Assembly: GCF_016598575.1 (NCBI RefSeq)
Contig: NZ_CP066801.1
Coordinates: forward strand, 5,218,529-5,282,528
Direction of reading: 5' to 3'
Origin: Streptomyces sp. HSG2
Lineage (GTDB): Bacteria > Actinomycetota > Actinomycetes > Streptomycetales > Streptomycetaceae
DNA: 64,000 nucleotides
How positions within the stretch are numbered: position 1 is the stretch's first letter; every line of letters starts with the position of its first letter. This document shows, piece after piece, positions 35,765-44,543 of this stretch. The position numbers and the translations under genes are program-made. The notes under the pieces were generated by a model. That model was not told the DNA's origin, did no database searches, and saw nothing but the letters and a program-made list of their open reading frames with translations.

Positions 35765-37261
35765 TCAGGACGCGGCGGGCACGGGGGCGCGCAAGTCCTC
35801 CGTGGTGCTCAGAGCGTGTTCGGCGGGGTCGAAGCGCCTGGCGGCCCGGCGGAAGCGCCAGGTGTACGTGGGCCAGATGGACGGGTTGCGCCCGTGCTCG
35901 TCGAGGTACCAGCTCCGGCAGTTGCCCGCGTTCCACACGGTGCCGCTGAGCCGTCGTTCGAGCTGTTCGTTGTAGGTCCGCTGGGCATCGGGGAGCACTT
36001 CCACGCTGGCCAGCCCGCGGCGGTCCATCGTCCGCAGGGCGTCGAGCAGATAGGTGATCTGCGCCTCGATCATGATCACCTGGGAGGAGTGTCCCAGGGT
36101 CGTGTTGGGCCCGAGCAGCATGAAGAGGTTGGGGAAGCCGGTCACGCAGGTCCCGCGGTGGGCGTTCATGCCCTCGCTCCACGCCTCCTTGAGGCTGACG
36201 CCGTCGCGCCCGAAGAGCCTTTCCGCGATCGGGCGCCGTACGGCCTCGAAGCCCGTCCCGAGGATGATCGTGTCCACCGGCCGTTCCCGGCCGTCGGCGG
36301 TGACCACGGCGTCGGCCGTGACCTTGGCGATGCCGTCGGTGACCAGTTCCACGTTGGGCTGCTGGATCGCCGGGTAGTACGTGTCGGAGAAGAGCAGGCG
36401 CTTGCAGGCCATGATGTAGTCGGGCGTGAGCGCCGCCCGCAGCCGCTCGTCCGGCACGCTCTTCTTGAGGTGGTCGGAGGCCATCTTCTGCATCTTCGCG
36501 GCGAGCGCGGGGCGCGCCATGACGAAGGCGAGGATCTCCCGGCCCCACATGTTGAAGTTCCGCCGGAAGCGCTGATAGCCGGGCACGGACGTCAGCAGGC
36601 GGGTCTGCAGGGCGCTGTTGACCTTGTCGTTCTTGGGCCCGATCCAGGGCGGGGTGCGCTGGTAGAGGTCCAGGTGGCCGACCTCCTGCTGGATGGCGGG
36701 CACGAACTGGATGGCGGAGGCGCCGGTGCCGATCACGGCGACCCGGCGGCCGGTGAGGTCCAGGTCGTGGCGCCATTGCGCTGAGTGGAAGACCTCGCCC
36801 TCGAAGCTGGCCAGGCCAGGGATGTCGGGGATGGCCGGCTCGCTGAGGTAGCCGGTGCCGGTGACCAGCACCTGGGCCGTGTAGTTCCCGCCGGTCGTGG
36901 TCAGCAGCCAGCGCTTGTGCAGGTCGTCCCAGCGCGCCTCGGTGAGTTCGTGCCGGAAGCGGATGCGGGAGCGCACGCCGAACTGGTCGGCACAGTCGCG
37001 CAGGTAGTCGAACAGCTCGCGCTGCTTGCCGAAAGTGCTCTTCCAGTGGGGGTTCGGCGCGAAGGAGAAAGAGTACAGGTGCGACATCACGTCGCAGGCG
37101 CAGCCGGGGTAGGTGTTGTCCCGCCAGGTGCCGCCGACCTCGTTGGCCCGCTCGAAGACGAGAAAGTTCTCGATGCCCTGCTGCTGGAGCCGGATCGCGG
37201 TCCCGAGTCCCGAGAAGCCGCTGCCGATCACCGCCACTCGCAGGTCGCGTGCGGGCTCCAT
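35765..37261 (-). CDS. flavin monooxygenase, Baeyer-Villiger type
   Basis: A 498-aa protein. I chose ATG 37261 (MEPARDLRVAVIGSG), with AGAGG six bases upstream; a GTG at 37276 is also possible. It has GSGFSGLG for FAD (residues about 13-20), the FEGEVFHSAQW block matching the BVMO fingerprint FxGxxxHxxxW (though the last position is Arg instead of Pro/Asp), and GTGASAIQ for NADPH. It inserts oxygen next to a ketone or oxidises N/S/C centres. It lies between the methyltransferase and the exported oxidase. Confidence 0.87.
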   Translation of the reverse strand: MEPARDLRVAVIGSGFSGLGTAIRLQQQGIENFLVFERANEVGGTWRDNTYPGCACDVMSHLYSFSFAPNPHWKSTFGKQRELFDYLRDCADQFGVRSRIRFRHELTEARWDDLHKRWLLTTTGGNYTAQVLVTGTGYLSEPAIPDIPGLASFEGEVFHSAQWRHDLDLTGRRVAVIGTGASAIQFVPAIQQEVGHLDLYQRTPPWIGPKNDKVNSALQTRLLTSVPGYQRFRRNFNMWGREILAFVMARPALAAKMQKMASDHLKKSVPDERLRAALTPDYIMACKRLLFSDTYYPAIQQPNVELVTDGIAKVTADAVVTADGRERPVDTIILGTGFEAVRRPIAERLFGRDGVSLKEAWSEGMNAHRGTCVTGFPNLFMLLGPNTTLGHSSQVIMIEAQITYLLDALRTMDRRGLASVEVLPDAQRTYNEQLERRLSGTVWNAGNCRSWYLDEHGRNPSIWPTYTWRFRRAARRFDPAEHALSTTEDLRAPVPAAS

Positions 37262-37281
37262 GGGTGCCTCTGCCACGCCCC

Positions 37282-38166
37282 TCACCCCTTGCGGGCCAGC
37301 GTGAGCCGGAAGTTGTTGAAGAAGCGGTCCTCCAGTGTGTACGCGAAGATGTCCAGGTAGCGCTCGAAGCGGGCGACCACCTCCTCGCTCTCCAGCGCGA
37401 CCGCCTCGTCGCGCCGCTCGGCGAGCCGGGCCAGCCAGGCGCGGCAGGCGCGGGCGAACGCCTCGCGCTCGTTGACCAGCTCCACGACCTCGAACAGGCC
37501 CTCGGTCGCCGCCGCCAGCTCGTGCAGGTGCGGGATGTGCATCCCGGTGAACTCGGAGCGTTGGAGGAACTTCAGGTCCGCCAGGATCTTCCGCCCGATG
37601 GGTTGGGCCTCGGCGGTCATCGTGTGCAGGACGAACTGGCCGTCCGGGACCAGCGCCTCGTGCGTTTGCTGGAAGAAGAAGCGGTAGCGCTTGGTCCGCT
37701 CCTTCGGGGGGAGGCTGGAGGGGACGAAGTGCTCCAGGGCGTTGACGCAGAAGGCGGCGTCGTACGCGCCGGGGGCGCGGTGCTCCGACCAGCTCTCGAC
37801 CCGGGTGGTGATGGCCGGGTTGCCGAGTCCCGCCACATAGGTGGCCTGGGTACGGCTCAGGGTGAGGCCCACGGCCTCCCGTACGCCGTGCTTCGTGGTG
37901 AGGCGGTGGGCGAGGGTGCCCCAGCCGCATCCGATGTCGAGCACGCGGTTGCGTCCAGCCGCCCGCGCCAGATCGGCGAACACGTCGAGCTTGCGTTCCT
38001 GCGCCACGTCCAGAGCCTCGACCAGGCCCTCGCCCTGCTCCCAGTAGCCCCCGCTGTACATCATGCTGGGGCCCAGCAGCAGACGGTAGAACTCGTTTCC
38101 CACCTCGTAGTGGTGGCGGACCGCGTCCAGCTCCGGCTCCCCGGTGTGGGAGGCAATCGTCGCCAT
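37282..38166 (-). CDS. SAM methyltransferase of the cyclopropane-fatty-acid-synthase family
   Basis: A 294-aa protein from ATG 38166 with GAGAGGGCGAGG upstream. It has the CFAS features AVRHHYEVGNEFYRLLLGP, MMYSGGYW, the SAM loop VLDIGCGWGTLAHRL (residues about 75-89), VGLTLSRTQ and VNALEHF. Bona fide CFAS enzymes cyclopropanate acyl chains, but many relatives in clusters are C- or O-methyltransferases, and at 294 residues this lacks the N-terminal lipid-binding part. First gene of the minus-strand operon. Confidence 0.85.
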   Translation of the reverse strand: MATIASHTGEPELDAVRHHYEVGNEFYRLLLGPSMMYSGGYWEQGEGLVEALDVAQERKLDVFADLARAAGRNRVLDIGCGWGTLAHRLTTKHGVREAVGLTLSRTQATYVAGLGNPAITTRVESWSEHRAPGAYDAAFCVNALEHFVPSSLPPKERTKRYRFFFQQTHEALVPDGQFVLHTMTAEAQPIGRKILADLKFLQRSEFTGMHIPHLHELAAATEGLFEVVELVNEREAFARACRAWLARLAERRDEAVALESEEVVARFERYLDIFAYTLEDRFFNNFRLTLARKG

Positions 38167-38363
38167 CCTCGCCCTCTCTTCGCAGCTTCGGCCGTCGAGG
38201 CGCTCTCGCGCCGTCCGGCCGCCTGAACCGTGCTGGGGGTGAGCCAAGCGAATCAGCGCAATCCGACCGCAACACCACGGTGTGACCGCGCTGTTGCGGC
38301 TGGATTGCGAGGAGCGGCTTCCATGCGGACACGACCGTCCGTCGCGTTCAGAGAGGAACAACC
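38167..38363. promoter_or_regulatory. divergent promoter region with long inverted repeat
   Basis: This 197-bp region separates the minus-strand operon from the ACP gene. It contains an inverted repeat with 18-bp arms: CGCAATCCGACCGCAACA (38257-38274) and TGTTGCGGCTGGATTGCG (38292-38309), two mismatches, 17-bp loop. The location between divergent start sites suggests an operator that controls both directions, not a terminator. The ACP ribosome-binding site GAGAGGA is at 38351-38357. Confidence 0.6.
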
Positions 38364-38624
38364 ATGGCACTGCCGACCGTCGAGGAACTCGCGCAGCAGC
38401 TCGCCGCAGTCTCGGGGGCCACCGAGGTGACCCCCGACGCGCCGATCCAGCACATCGCGGATGTGGACTCGCTGGACCTGATGGAGTGGCTCTACAACTT
38501 CCAGAACGAGCACCCCGACATCCCCGCCGACGAGTCGCTCTTCGCGGACCTGGACGACACCACCACCATGCAGGACGTGCACAAGAAGCTGATGGAGCTC
38601 GTTCCTCAGCCGGCCGAGCGCTGA
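38364..38624 (+). CDS. acyl carrier protein
   Basis: An 86-aa ACP. The phosphopantetheine site is Ser36 in IADVDSLDLMEWL, close to the canonical D-S-L. The rest is acidic and helical (EELAQQLAAVSG, ESLFADLDD). It is followed at once by KAS III and ketoreductase genes, so it probably carries the growing or starter acyl chain. The PPTase of the opposite operon would activate it. Confidence 0.92.
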   Translation: MALPTVEELAQQLAAVSGATEVTPDAPIQHIADVDSLDLMEWLYNFQNEHPDIPADESLFADLDDTTTMQDVHKKLMELVPQPAER

Positions 38625-38635
38625 CAGTACGTCAC

Positions 38636-39619
38636 ATGAGTGGATTCGACATTTCGGGGTGGGGCACGGCCCTGCCCGAACGCGTCATCACCAGCGCCGA
38701 ACTGGCGGACCGCTTCGGGGTCGACGAGGACTGGGTCGTCAGCCGCTGCGGCATCCGCGAGCGGCGGGCGGTCGACCCCGGCCAGACCACCGCCTCGCTG
38801 GCTGTCGAGGCGGGCCGCGCGGCGCTGGAGAAGGCCGGTCTGACCGGTGCCGACATAGCCCATCTGATCGTGGCCACAGCCACACCCGAGCAGCCCTCGC
38901 CCGCGACCTCCGCCTTCGTCCACCACGAGCTGGGCATCGGCGGCGGGGCCATGGACGTCAACTCCGAGTGCGCGGGCTTCGTGTACGGCCTGGTCGCGGC
39001 CATGGGCATCCTGCGCATGGACCGCCGGCCGATCCTGCTGATCGGGTCGGACACGCACACGCTGACCGCCAACCCGGCCGACCGCGATCTGTCCATTCTG
39101 GTGGGGGACGGAGCGGCCGCGGTGGTGCTCGTGCCGGGACCGGGGGACCCGGTACTGGCGTGGAACCTGGGCGCGGACGGCTCCTGCGCCGACGCACTGA
39201 AGGTGCCGGCCGGCGGCAGCCGGATGCCCACCACTCCGGAGACGGTCGCGCAGGGGCTCCACTACGCGCAGATCAAGGGCAACGAGATCTACTTGCACGC
39301 GGTCCGCTTCACGGTCCGCACGGTGCGGGAGACCCTGGAGAGCGCCAAGGTCACGCCCACCGAGGTGGACCACGTCGTCCCGCACCAGGCGAACATCCGC
39401 ATCATCAACTCCGTACTCCAGCACACTGGATTGCGGCCGGAGGCCCTGGTGACCAACTTGGAGCGGTACGGCAACACCGCCTCGGCCTCCATCCCGCTGG
39501 CCCTCGCCGAGGCGCTGGACGCCGGGGGGATCCGCCCCGGGGAACTCGTGCTGTTCGCGGGGTTCGGCGCGGGGATGACCTGGGGTTCGGTGCTGATGCG
39601 TTGGGGGGGTGCCGCGTGA
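38636..39619 (+). CDS. 3-oxoacyl-ACP synthase III (KAS III/FabH-like)
   Basis: A 327-aa protein. The catalytic triad is visible: Cys112 in VNSECAGFVYG, His in VVPHQANIRI (about residue 245) and Asn in ERYGNTASAS (about residue 275). KAS III enzymes condense an acyl-CoA starter with malonyl-ACP or, in secondary metabolism, catalyse unusual acyl transfers. It starts 11 bp after the ACP stop and overlaps the ketoreductase (GTGA), so these form a small operon. Confidence 0.92.
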   Translation: MSGFDISGWGTALPERVITSAELADRFGVDEDWVVSRCGIRERRAVDPGQTTASLAVEAGRAALEKAGLTGADIAHLIVATATPEQPSPATSAFVHHELGIGGGAMDVNSECAGFVYGLVAAMGILRMDRRPILLIGSDTHTLTANPADRDLSILVGDGAAAVVLVPGPGDPVLAWNLGADGSCADALKVPAGGSRMPTTPETVAQGLHYAQIKGNEIYLHAVRFTVRTVRETLESAKVTPTEVDHVVPHQANIRIINSVLQHTGLRPEALVTNLERYGNTASASIPLALAEALDAGGIRPGELVLFAGFGAGMTWGSVLMRWGGAA

Positions 39620-40368
39620 GCGTACAAGGAGCCGGGCAGCGCCCCGCCGCGCCGGTGGCGTTGGTCACCGGCGCTTCCGGCGGGCTCGGGCAGGCGCTCG
39701 CGGTGGAGCTGGACGCGCTGGGCTGCCGAGTGGCCGTGCACTACCGCAGCGCGGCCTCACAGGCCGAGGCCGTGCGCGCGAAGCTGACGCACGACTCCGT
39801 GGTCGTCGGCGCGGACGTGGGGTCCTGGGAGGAGGTCAAGGATCTGTACGGCCGCGTCGAGGAGGCCCTCGGGCCGATCGAGGTCGTGGTCAACAACGGG
39901 GCGATCCGCCGGGACGCCCTCATGGCGATGCAGTCCCCGGACGACTGGCACGAGGTCATCCGGACCAACATGTTGGGCACGTTCCACACCTGCCGGGTCG
40001 CGCTGCCGCACATGCTGCGCCGGCGCTGGGGCCGGATCGTCAACGTCGTCTCGCCCTCGGGCCTGATCGCCACCGCGGGGCAGACGGCGTACTCCGCGTC
40101 CAAGGCCGGGGTCATCGGTATGACCCGGACGCTGGCCGCCGAGTGCGGGCGACGCGGGGTGACAGTGAACGCTCTCTCGCCGGGGTTCATGATCACGGGT
40201 ATGACCCAGGACCTCCCGGTGCGGGTCGTGGAGGACATGGCCAGCAAGGCGCCGGTGCCGCGGTTCGTCACGGTGGAGGAGGTCGCCCGCGGTGTGTCGC
40301 TCTTCCTCGACCAGGACTGCATGACGGGTCAGGTGGTCAGCATCGACAGCGGCGTCTCCGTCATGTGA
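39616..40368 (+). CDS. 3-oxoacyl-ACP reductase (FabG-like SDR)
   Basis: A 250-aa SDR from GTG 39616 overlapping the KAS III stop. It has TGASGGLG (NADPH binding, residues about 18-25), VVNNGAI, the catalytic Ser in VVSPSG, Y-x3-K in AYSASKAGVIGMTRTLA, and the end GQVVSIDSGVSVM typical of FabG. It likely reduces the beta-keto group made by one of the two ketosynthases. A strong terminator follows. Confidence 0.92.
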   Translation: MSVQGAGQRPAAPVALVTGASGGLGQALAVELDALGCRVAVHYRSAASQAEAVRAKLTHDSVVVGADVGSWEEVKDLYGRVEEALGPIEVVVNNGAIRRDALMAMQSPDDWHEVIRTNMLGTFHTCRVALPHMLRRRWGRIVNVVSPSGLIATAGQTAYSASKAGVIGMTRTLAAECGRRGVTVNALSPGFMITGMTQDLPVRVVEDMASKAPVPRFVTVEEVARGVSLFLDQDCMTGQVVSIDSGVSVM

Positions 40369-40387
40369 GGCGGGCCCGCGGTGACGA

Positions 40388-40423
40388 GTCCGGGAGGGGC
40401 ACGAGGGTGTGCCCCTCCCGGAC
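40388..40423 (+). terminator. strong hairpin terminator after the ACP-KAS III-KR operon
   Basis: A perfect 15-bp stem: GTCCGGGAGGGGCAC (40388-40402), loop GAGGGT, then GTGCCCCTCCCGGAC (40409-40423), 19 bp after the ketoreductase stop. There is no T-run, as usual for high-GC actinobacterial terminators. It may also stop transcription coming from the SARP gene in the opposite direction. Confidence 0.85.
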
Positions 40424-40654
40424 GCCGTGGGTGCCGCGCAGGGGTGCGGTCGCGCGGTGTCACCTGCCGAATTGCCTGCCGGCACAGGGGCGTCGGCCCG
40501 CGTGGGGCGCCGGAGGGCACGTGGCCGGCCCTGGGAGGAAGAGGGCCGGAAGCAGGGGAGTCCGGGAGGAGTGCGTGTGTCCGCAGGCGGCCGGGGAACA
40601 GGAGCCGCGGGCGGGAGCCGAGACCGGCGCCCGCAGTCCCGCGGCTCCCTGGTG

Positions 40655-41464
40655 TCAGTTCAGTGGATGTGACGACACCGTCCGGTGCGGCGATCGGGCG
40701 GGCACAGTACATGGACTGGGACTGGCCAGCAGACCCAGATACACGGCTTCACTCTCGGGGCTCGGGTCGATACCGAGCTCTTCGGCGAGCACCGTGCGCA
40801 ACTGCTGGTATATCCGCAGCGCTTCGGCCCTGTTGCCTGCCAGACGATGCGCGGTCATCTGACACCGGTAGGCGCTCTCACGAAACGGCGCCTGGCGCAC
40901 CGCCTCCTCCGCGTAGCGCAGGGCGTGGTGCGTGTCGCCCAGCGCGGCGGAGGAGCTGCTGGCCGTCTCCAGTGCGGAGACGCGCACCTCCCTCAGGCGG
41001 GCGCGGACCGAGTCGACCCACTCGCCCTCGTAGGAGGCGAGGAAGGGGCCCCGCAGCAGGGACACGGACGTGGTGGCGAGCCGCTGCGCGGTGCTGTGGT
41101 CGCCGTCGCGGTACGCCGCCGCCGCGCTGATGGCGGCGCTCTCGCCGCGCTCCACGTCCACTTGGGCGCCCTCCGGAAGCTGCAGCAGATAGCGCCCCCC
41201 GCGGGCGATCAGTTGCGGCTCGGACGTGGGCGACTCCGTGGCCAGGAAGGCCCGCAGACGGCTGACGACGCTGCGGAGGGCCGAGGCCCAGGTGCTCGGC
41301 GGGCCGTCCGGCCAGATGGCGTCGGCGAGCTGCTCCCGGGAGGTGCCGGTGGGACGCTCGACGCAGAGCCGGGCGAGCGCGATCTGAGCCTGGTGGCTGG
41401 CGAGAACCCGTGGGGCCTCTCTGTCGTGTTCGATGGACACAAGGCCGACAAGTCTGATGAGCAC
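40655..41464 (-). CDS. SARP-family activator
   Basis: A 269-aa protein from GTG 41464 with a GGGGGAG ribosome-binding site at 41474-41480. Residues about 1-90 form an OmpR-like winged helix (ALARLCVERPTGTSREQLADAIWPDG...ALRSVVSRLR). Residues about 95-245 form the bacterial transcriptional activation domain (LASYEGEWVDSVRARLREVRVSALE, AVRQAPFRESAYRCQMTAHRLAGNRAEALRIYQQLR). The size and order match small SARPs that switch on antibiotic clusters. It is divergent from the large operon at 41878, its probable target. Confidence 0.92.
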   Translation of the reverse strand: MLIRLVGLVSIEHDREAPRVLASHQAQIALARLCVERPTGTSREQLADAIWPDGPPSTWASALRSVVSRLRAFLATESPTSEPQLIARGGRYLLQLPEGAQVDVERGESAAISAAAAYRDGDHSTAQRLATTSVSLLRGPFLASYEGEWVDSVRARLREVRVSALETASSSSAALGDTHHALRYAEEAVRQAPFRESAYRCQMTAHRLAGNRAEALRIYQQLRTVLAEELGIDPSPESEAVYLGLLASPSPCTVPARSPHRTVSSHPLN

Positions 41465-41877
41465 GGCTTTTACTCCCCCGTGAGGTTGACGACTTCCTCG
41501 CTGGCTGGCCGACGGAAGTCGACTTGCTGGGCGTGCTGCGTGCGGTGTCGTGCGTACAGGGTCCTGGAGCCGAGCCCGCACCCCTCAGTGGCGGACTGTG
41601 GACGCGCGTAGAGGCGCAAGTCGGAGTGAAAGATGCTTGTGAAATCTTCCCCAGGTCTGAGTAAACAGCATTCTCATTCGAAACAAGTATCTGTCAAAGC
41701 TGAATTTGCGAAAGATAACGCGTCGCGAATTGGATGGGTCATTATGCGCCAATCTCCTGATGCCTACTTGATCTTGCTCCCGTGTTGCGCTCCGGTTGCG
41801 TGGCGGAAGTTGAATTCGAGGCACGCCAGATCCGCTGCGCCGCTGCGCAATGGACGCCATAAAGGGGAGGACGGCCG
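41465..41877. promoter_or_regulatory. AT-richer regulatory region between SARP gene and main operon
   Basis: 413 bp without a credible gene. The part from about 41630 to 41830 is clearly lower in GC than its surroundings and holds short repeats such as ATTCGAAA and AATTCGAG. SARPs bind direct heptamer repeats in such regions, but I cannot align an exact repeat with confidence. The operon ribosome-binding site GGGGAGGA lies at 41864-41871. Confidence 0.5.
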
Positions 41878-43092
41878 ATGGCTTCCGCAGGGTGGGGGAG
41901 ACTCGCAGACAAGCTCGACGTGACCCGGCGGCGCGTGGCCGCGCTGGAGTGGGACGCCGAGCGCCGCAACAGCTTCGTCCCCTACACGGCCGAGCGCGAC
42001 ACGGCCTACGTCGACCTGGACGGCCGGCGCCTGCTGATGATGTCCGGCTACAGCTACCTCGGCCTCTCCGGGGACGAGCGCGTGGTGTCCGCGGCCCAGC
42101 GCGCCGCGGCCCGCTACGGCACCGGCAACCACGGGGTGCGCGCGCTGGCGGGCTCCATCCCGCTCCACGAGGAGCTGGAGGCCGAGGTGGCCGACATCGC
42201 CGGGCGGGAGCGGGCCATCGTCTTCGGCTCCGGCTACGCCGCCAACGTCGGGACGATCGGCGCCCTCGTGGCCCCGGGCGACACCGTTTTCGTCGACAAG
42301 TACGCCCACGCCAGCATCGTGGACGGCTGCAAGCTCAGCGGCGCCACGGTGGTCCGCTTCCGGCACAACGACACCGAGCACCTCGCGCGGCGCCTGGAGG
42401 CAGCCGCGCCCGGCGGGGTCCGGCTGGTGATCGTCGACAGCGTCTACTCGATGGACGGCGACCTCGCCCCGCTGCCCCGGCTGCGCGAGGTGTGCGATGC
42501 CCATGAGGCGCTGCTGATGGCCGACGAAGCCCACGCTCTCGGCGTGATCGGCCCCACCGGCCTGGGAATCGAGGAGCACTTCGGCAACGAGGTGCGGGTG
42601 GACGTCAAACTCGGCACCCTCTCCAAGGCCATCCCCTCCATGGGGGGTTGGGTCGCCGGGTCCACCGAACTCATCGGCCACCTGCGCTACGCCGCCCGGC
42701 CGTTTCTCTTCTCCGCCGCGCTCGCCCCCGCGTCGGCCGCCGCCGCCCTGGAGGCACTGCGGGTGCTGCGCGCCGAGCCCGAACTCGTTGCCCGCGTCCA
42801 GCGCCACGGCGCGCGCTTCCGGGAGCTGGTGACGGCGGGCGGGATGCGCACCGGCGGCAGCGAGACCGCGGTCGTCCCGCTCATCGTCGGCGGCGACGAG
42901 GCCGCCTACGACCTGGCGACCGCCGCCCGCCGGCTGGGCGCCATCGGCCTGCCAGTGGTCACCCCCGCTGTTCCCCGCGACCTGGCGCGGCTGCGCATCG
43001 CCGTCACCGCCCGGCACACGGACACGGACATCGACCTCGCGGCCGAGGCCTTCCTCAAGGCCGCCGGGGAGTGCGGTCTGCTGACCGCCTGA
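41878..43092 (+). CDS. alpha-oxoamine synthase (AONS/ALAS/KBL family, PLP)
   Basis: A 404-aa protein. Family marks: SYSYLGLSGDERV, GTGNHGVRALAGSIPLHEELE, DEAHALGVIGPTG (PLP-binding Asp) and the PLP lysine in LGTLSKAIPS (about K250). Such enzymes join an amino acid with an acyl thioester with loss of CO2, giving an alpha-aminoketone. Here no AONS-partner biotin genes are present, whereas a ketosynthase, dehydratase and carrier proteins follow, so the acyl donor is probably carrier-bound. The amino-acid substrate is unknown. First gene of the 11-kb operon. Confidence 0.9.
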   Translation: MASAGWGRLADKLDVTRRRVAALEWDAERRNSFVPYTAERDTAYVDLDGRRLLMMSGYSYLGLSGDERVVSAAQRAAARYGTGNHGVRALAGSIPLHEELEAEVADIAGRERAIVFGSGYAANVGTIGALVAPGDTVFVDKYAHASIVDGCKLSGATVVRFRHNDTEHLARRLEAAAPGGVRLVIVDSVYSMDGDLAPLPRLREVCDAHEALLMADEAHALGVIGPTGLGIEEHFGNEVRVDVKLGTLSKAIPSMGGWVAGSTELIGHLRYAARPFLFSAALAPASAAAALEALRVLRAEPELVARVQRHGARFRELVTAGGMRTGGSETAVVPLIVGGDEAAYDLATAARRLGAIGLPVVTPAVPRDLARLRIAVTARHTDTDIDLAAEAFLKAAGECGLLTA

Positions 43093-43277
43093 CCGCCTGA
43101 CCGGAGCCGACGAGCCCTGACGGACCCGGCGGGCGACCGCGCCGTGTCCGGGAGAGAAGCCGGGCTCGGGGAGAAGGCCCGTCTTCCGTTCCTTTCGTCC
43201 GGCAGGGCGGCGAGGAAACAGGCCGTGCTTGCTCTGGCCGGCCCGAGGCCGCCGGAGCGGGAAGGAGAGAACAGACC

Positions 43278-44543
43278 ATGCGTACTCCGGCGGGACGTCC
43301 CGCCCGATCGGCCGTGGCCATCAGCGGAATGGGCGTCGTCACCCCGGCCGGCTGCACGACCGAGGAGCTGTGGACGGCCATCCTGGCCGGCCGTTCCCTC
43401 GCCGCCGACCTCACGCACTTCGACACCGCGCACCACCGCATCCGCGTCGGCTGCCGGGTACGCGGTCTCACCGACGGAGCCCGGGACCACCCCTGGCAGC
43501 AGGTGCTGGCGAGCAAGGCCGCCCAGCGGCTCGACCCTTTCGCCCGGTACGGGCTCGCCGCCGCCCTGGCCGCGCATGCCGACGCCGGGGCTCCGCAGGC
43601 TCCCGGCGCCCGCTGTGCCATCGTGGTCGGCAATGCCGTCGGCGGGCGCGCCACCAGCGACGTCGAGTCCGTCAACTACGTGGCCCGCGGCCCGAAGGGC
43701 GTCCGTCCGATGATGCCCCTGATGACGATGCCGAACGCCGCCGCCGCGCAGATCGCTCTCCAACTGCGCTGGCACGGACCGGCCCTGACAGTGAGCACCA
43801 CTTGCGCCAGCGGGGCCGACGCCATCGGCCTGGGCGCCGCGATGCTGCGGGACCACCGCGTGGACCTCGTGATCGCCGGGGGCTGCGAGGCGACCCTCAC
43901 CCCGATCACCCTCGCAGGTTTCGGCAACCTCAACGCCGCCTCCACCCGCACCGACGCCGCGACCGCGTGCCGCCCCTTCGACGAGAGCCGGGACGGCTTC
44001 GTCATGGGGGAGGGAGCGGCCTTCGTGGTCCTGGAGCGGCCGGAGGACGCCCGGGCCCGCGGCGCCCATGTCCACGGCCATGTCGCCGGTTACTCAGCCA
44101 CCTCCGACGCCCACCACCTCTCCGCCCCGAACCCCGACGGCGCCTTCGCCGCCGACGCCATGACCGGAGCCCTGACCGACGCTGGGCTGACGCCCGCCGA
44201 CATCGCCCACGTCAATGCCCACGGCACGGCCACCGTGCACAACGACCGCGCCGAGGCGGCGGCGCTGGCCAAGGTATTCGGGCCGTACGGGCCGCCGGTG
44301 ACGGCGAGCAAGGGCGTCCTCGGCCACCTCATCGGAGCGGCCGGCACGGTTGAACTCGTGGTCGCCGTCCTGTCGATGAACGCGGGCACGGTGCCGCCCA
44401 CAGCCAACCACACGCGAACGGAACCCGAGATGGAGATCGACGTGGTCCACGGCAGCCCGCGGCCCGTCGCCCGCGGCCCGGTGGTGTCCAACTCCTTCGG
44501 ATTCGGCGGCCACAACAGCAGCCTGGTGGTGACCCCCGCATGA
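43278..44543 (+). CDS. beta-ketoacyl synthase (KAS II/FabF type)
   Basis: A 421-aa protein with GAAGGAGAG upstream. Catalytic Cys176 is in STTCASGAD, and the two His are in VNAHGTATVHND and GHLIGAAGTVELV. N-terminal AISGMGVVTPAG and C-terminal NSFGFGGHNSSLVV are classic. It is a single, complete ketosynthase, not a KS/CLF pair, and no acyltransferase gene is nearby. It would extend a carrier-bound acyl or aminoacyl unit with malonyl-ACP. It overlaps the next gene (ATGA). Confidence 0.93.
   Translation: MRTPAGRPARSAVAISGMGVVTPAGCTTEELWTAILAGRSLAADLTHFDTAHHRIRVGCRVRGLTDGARDHPWQQVLASKAAQRLDPFARYGLAAALAAHADAGAPQAPGARCAIVVGNAVGGRATSDVESVNYVARGPKGVRPMMPLMTMPNAAAAQIALQLRWHGPALTVSTTCASGADAIGLGAAMLRDHRVDLVIAGGCEATLTPITLAGFGNLNAASTRTDAATACRPFDESRDGFVMGEGAAFVVLERPEDARARGAHVHGHVAGYSATSDAHHLSAPNPDGAFAADAMTGALTDAGLTPADIAHVNAHGTATVHNDRAEAAALAKVFGPYGPPVTASKGVLGHLIGAAGTVELVVAVLSMNAGTVPPTANHTRTEPEMEIDVVHGSPRPVARGPVVSNSFGFGGHNSSLVVTPA

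Noticed and set aside
34305..35975. 556-codon plus-strand frame opposite the FAD oxidase
   Set aside because: The minus-strand translation has a Tat signal and FAD-binding motifs, while the plus-strand frame is Gly/Val/Arg-rich without motifs.
38257..38309. Transcription terminator
   Set aside because: The inverted repeat lies between divergent start codons, where no transcript should end, so an operator is more likely.
43278..44543. Type II aromatic PKS (KS/CLF pair)
   Set aside because: Only one ketosynthase with an intact Cys is present, with no chain-length factor next to it. It fits a discrete FAS-like enzyme better.
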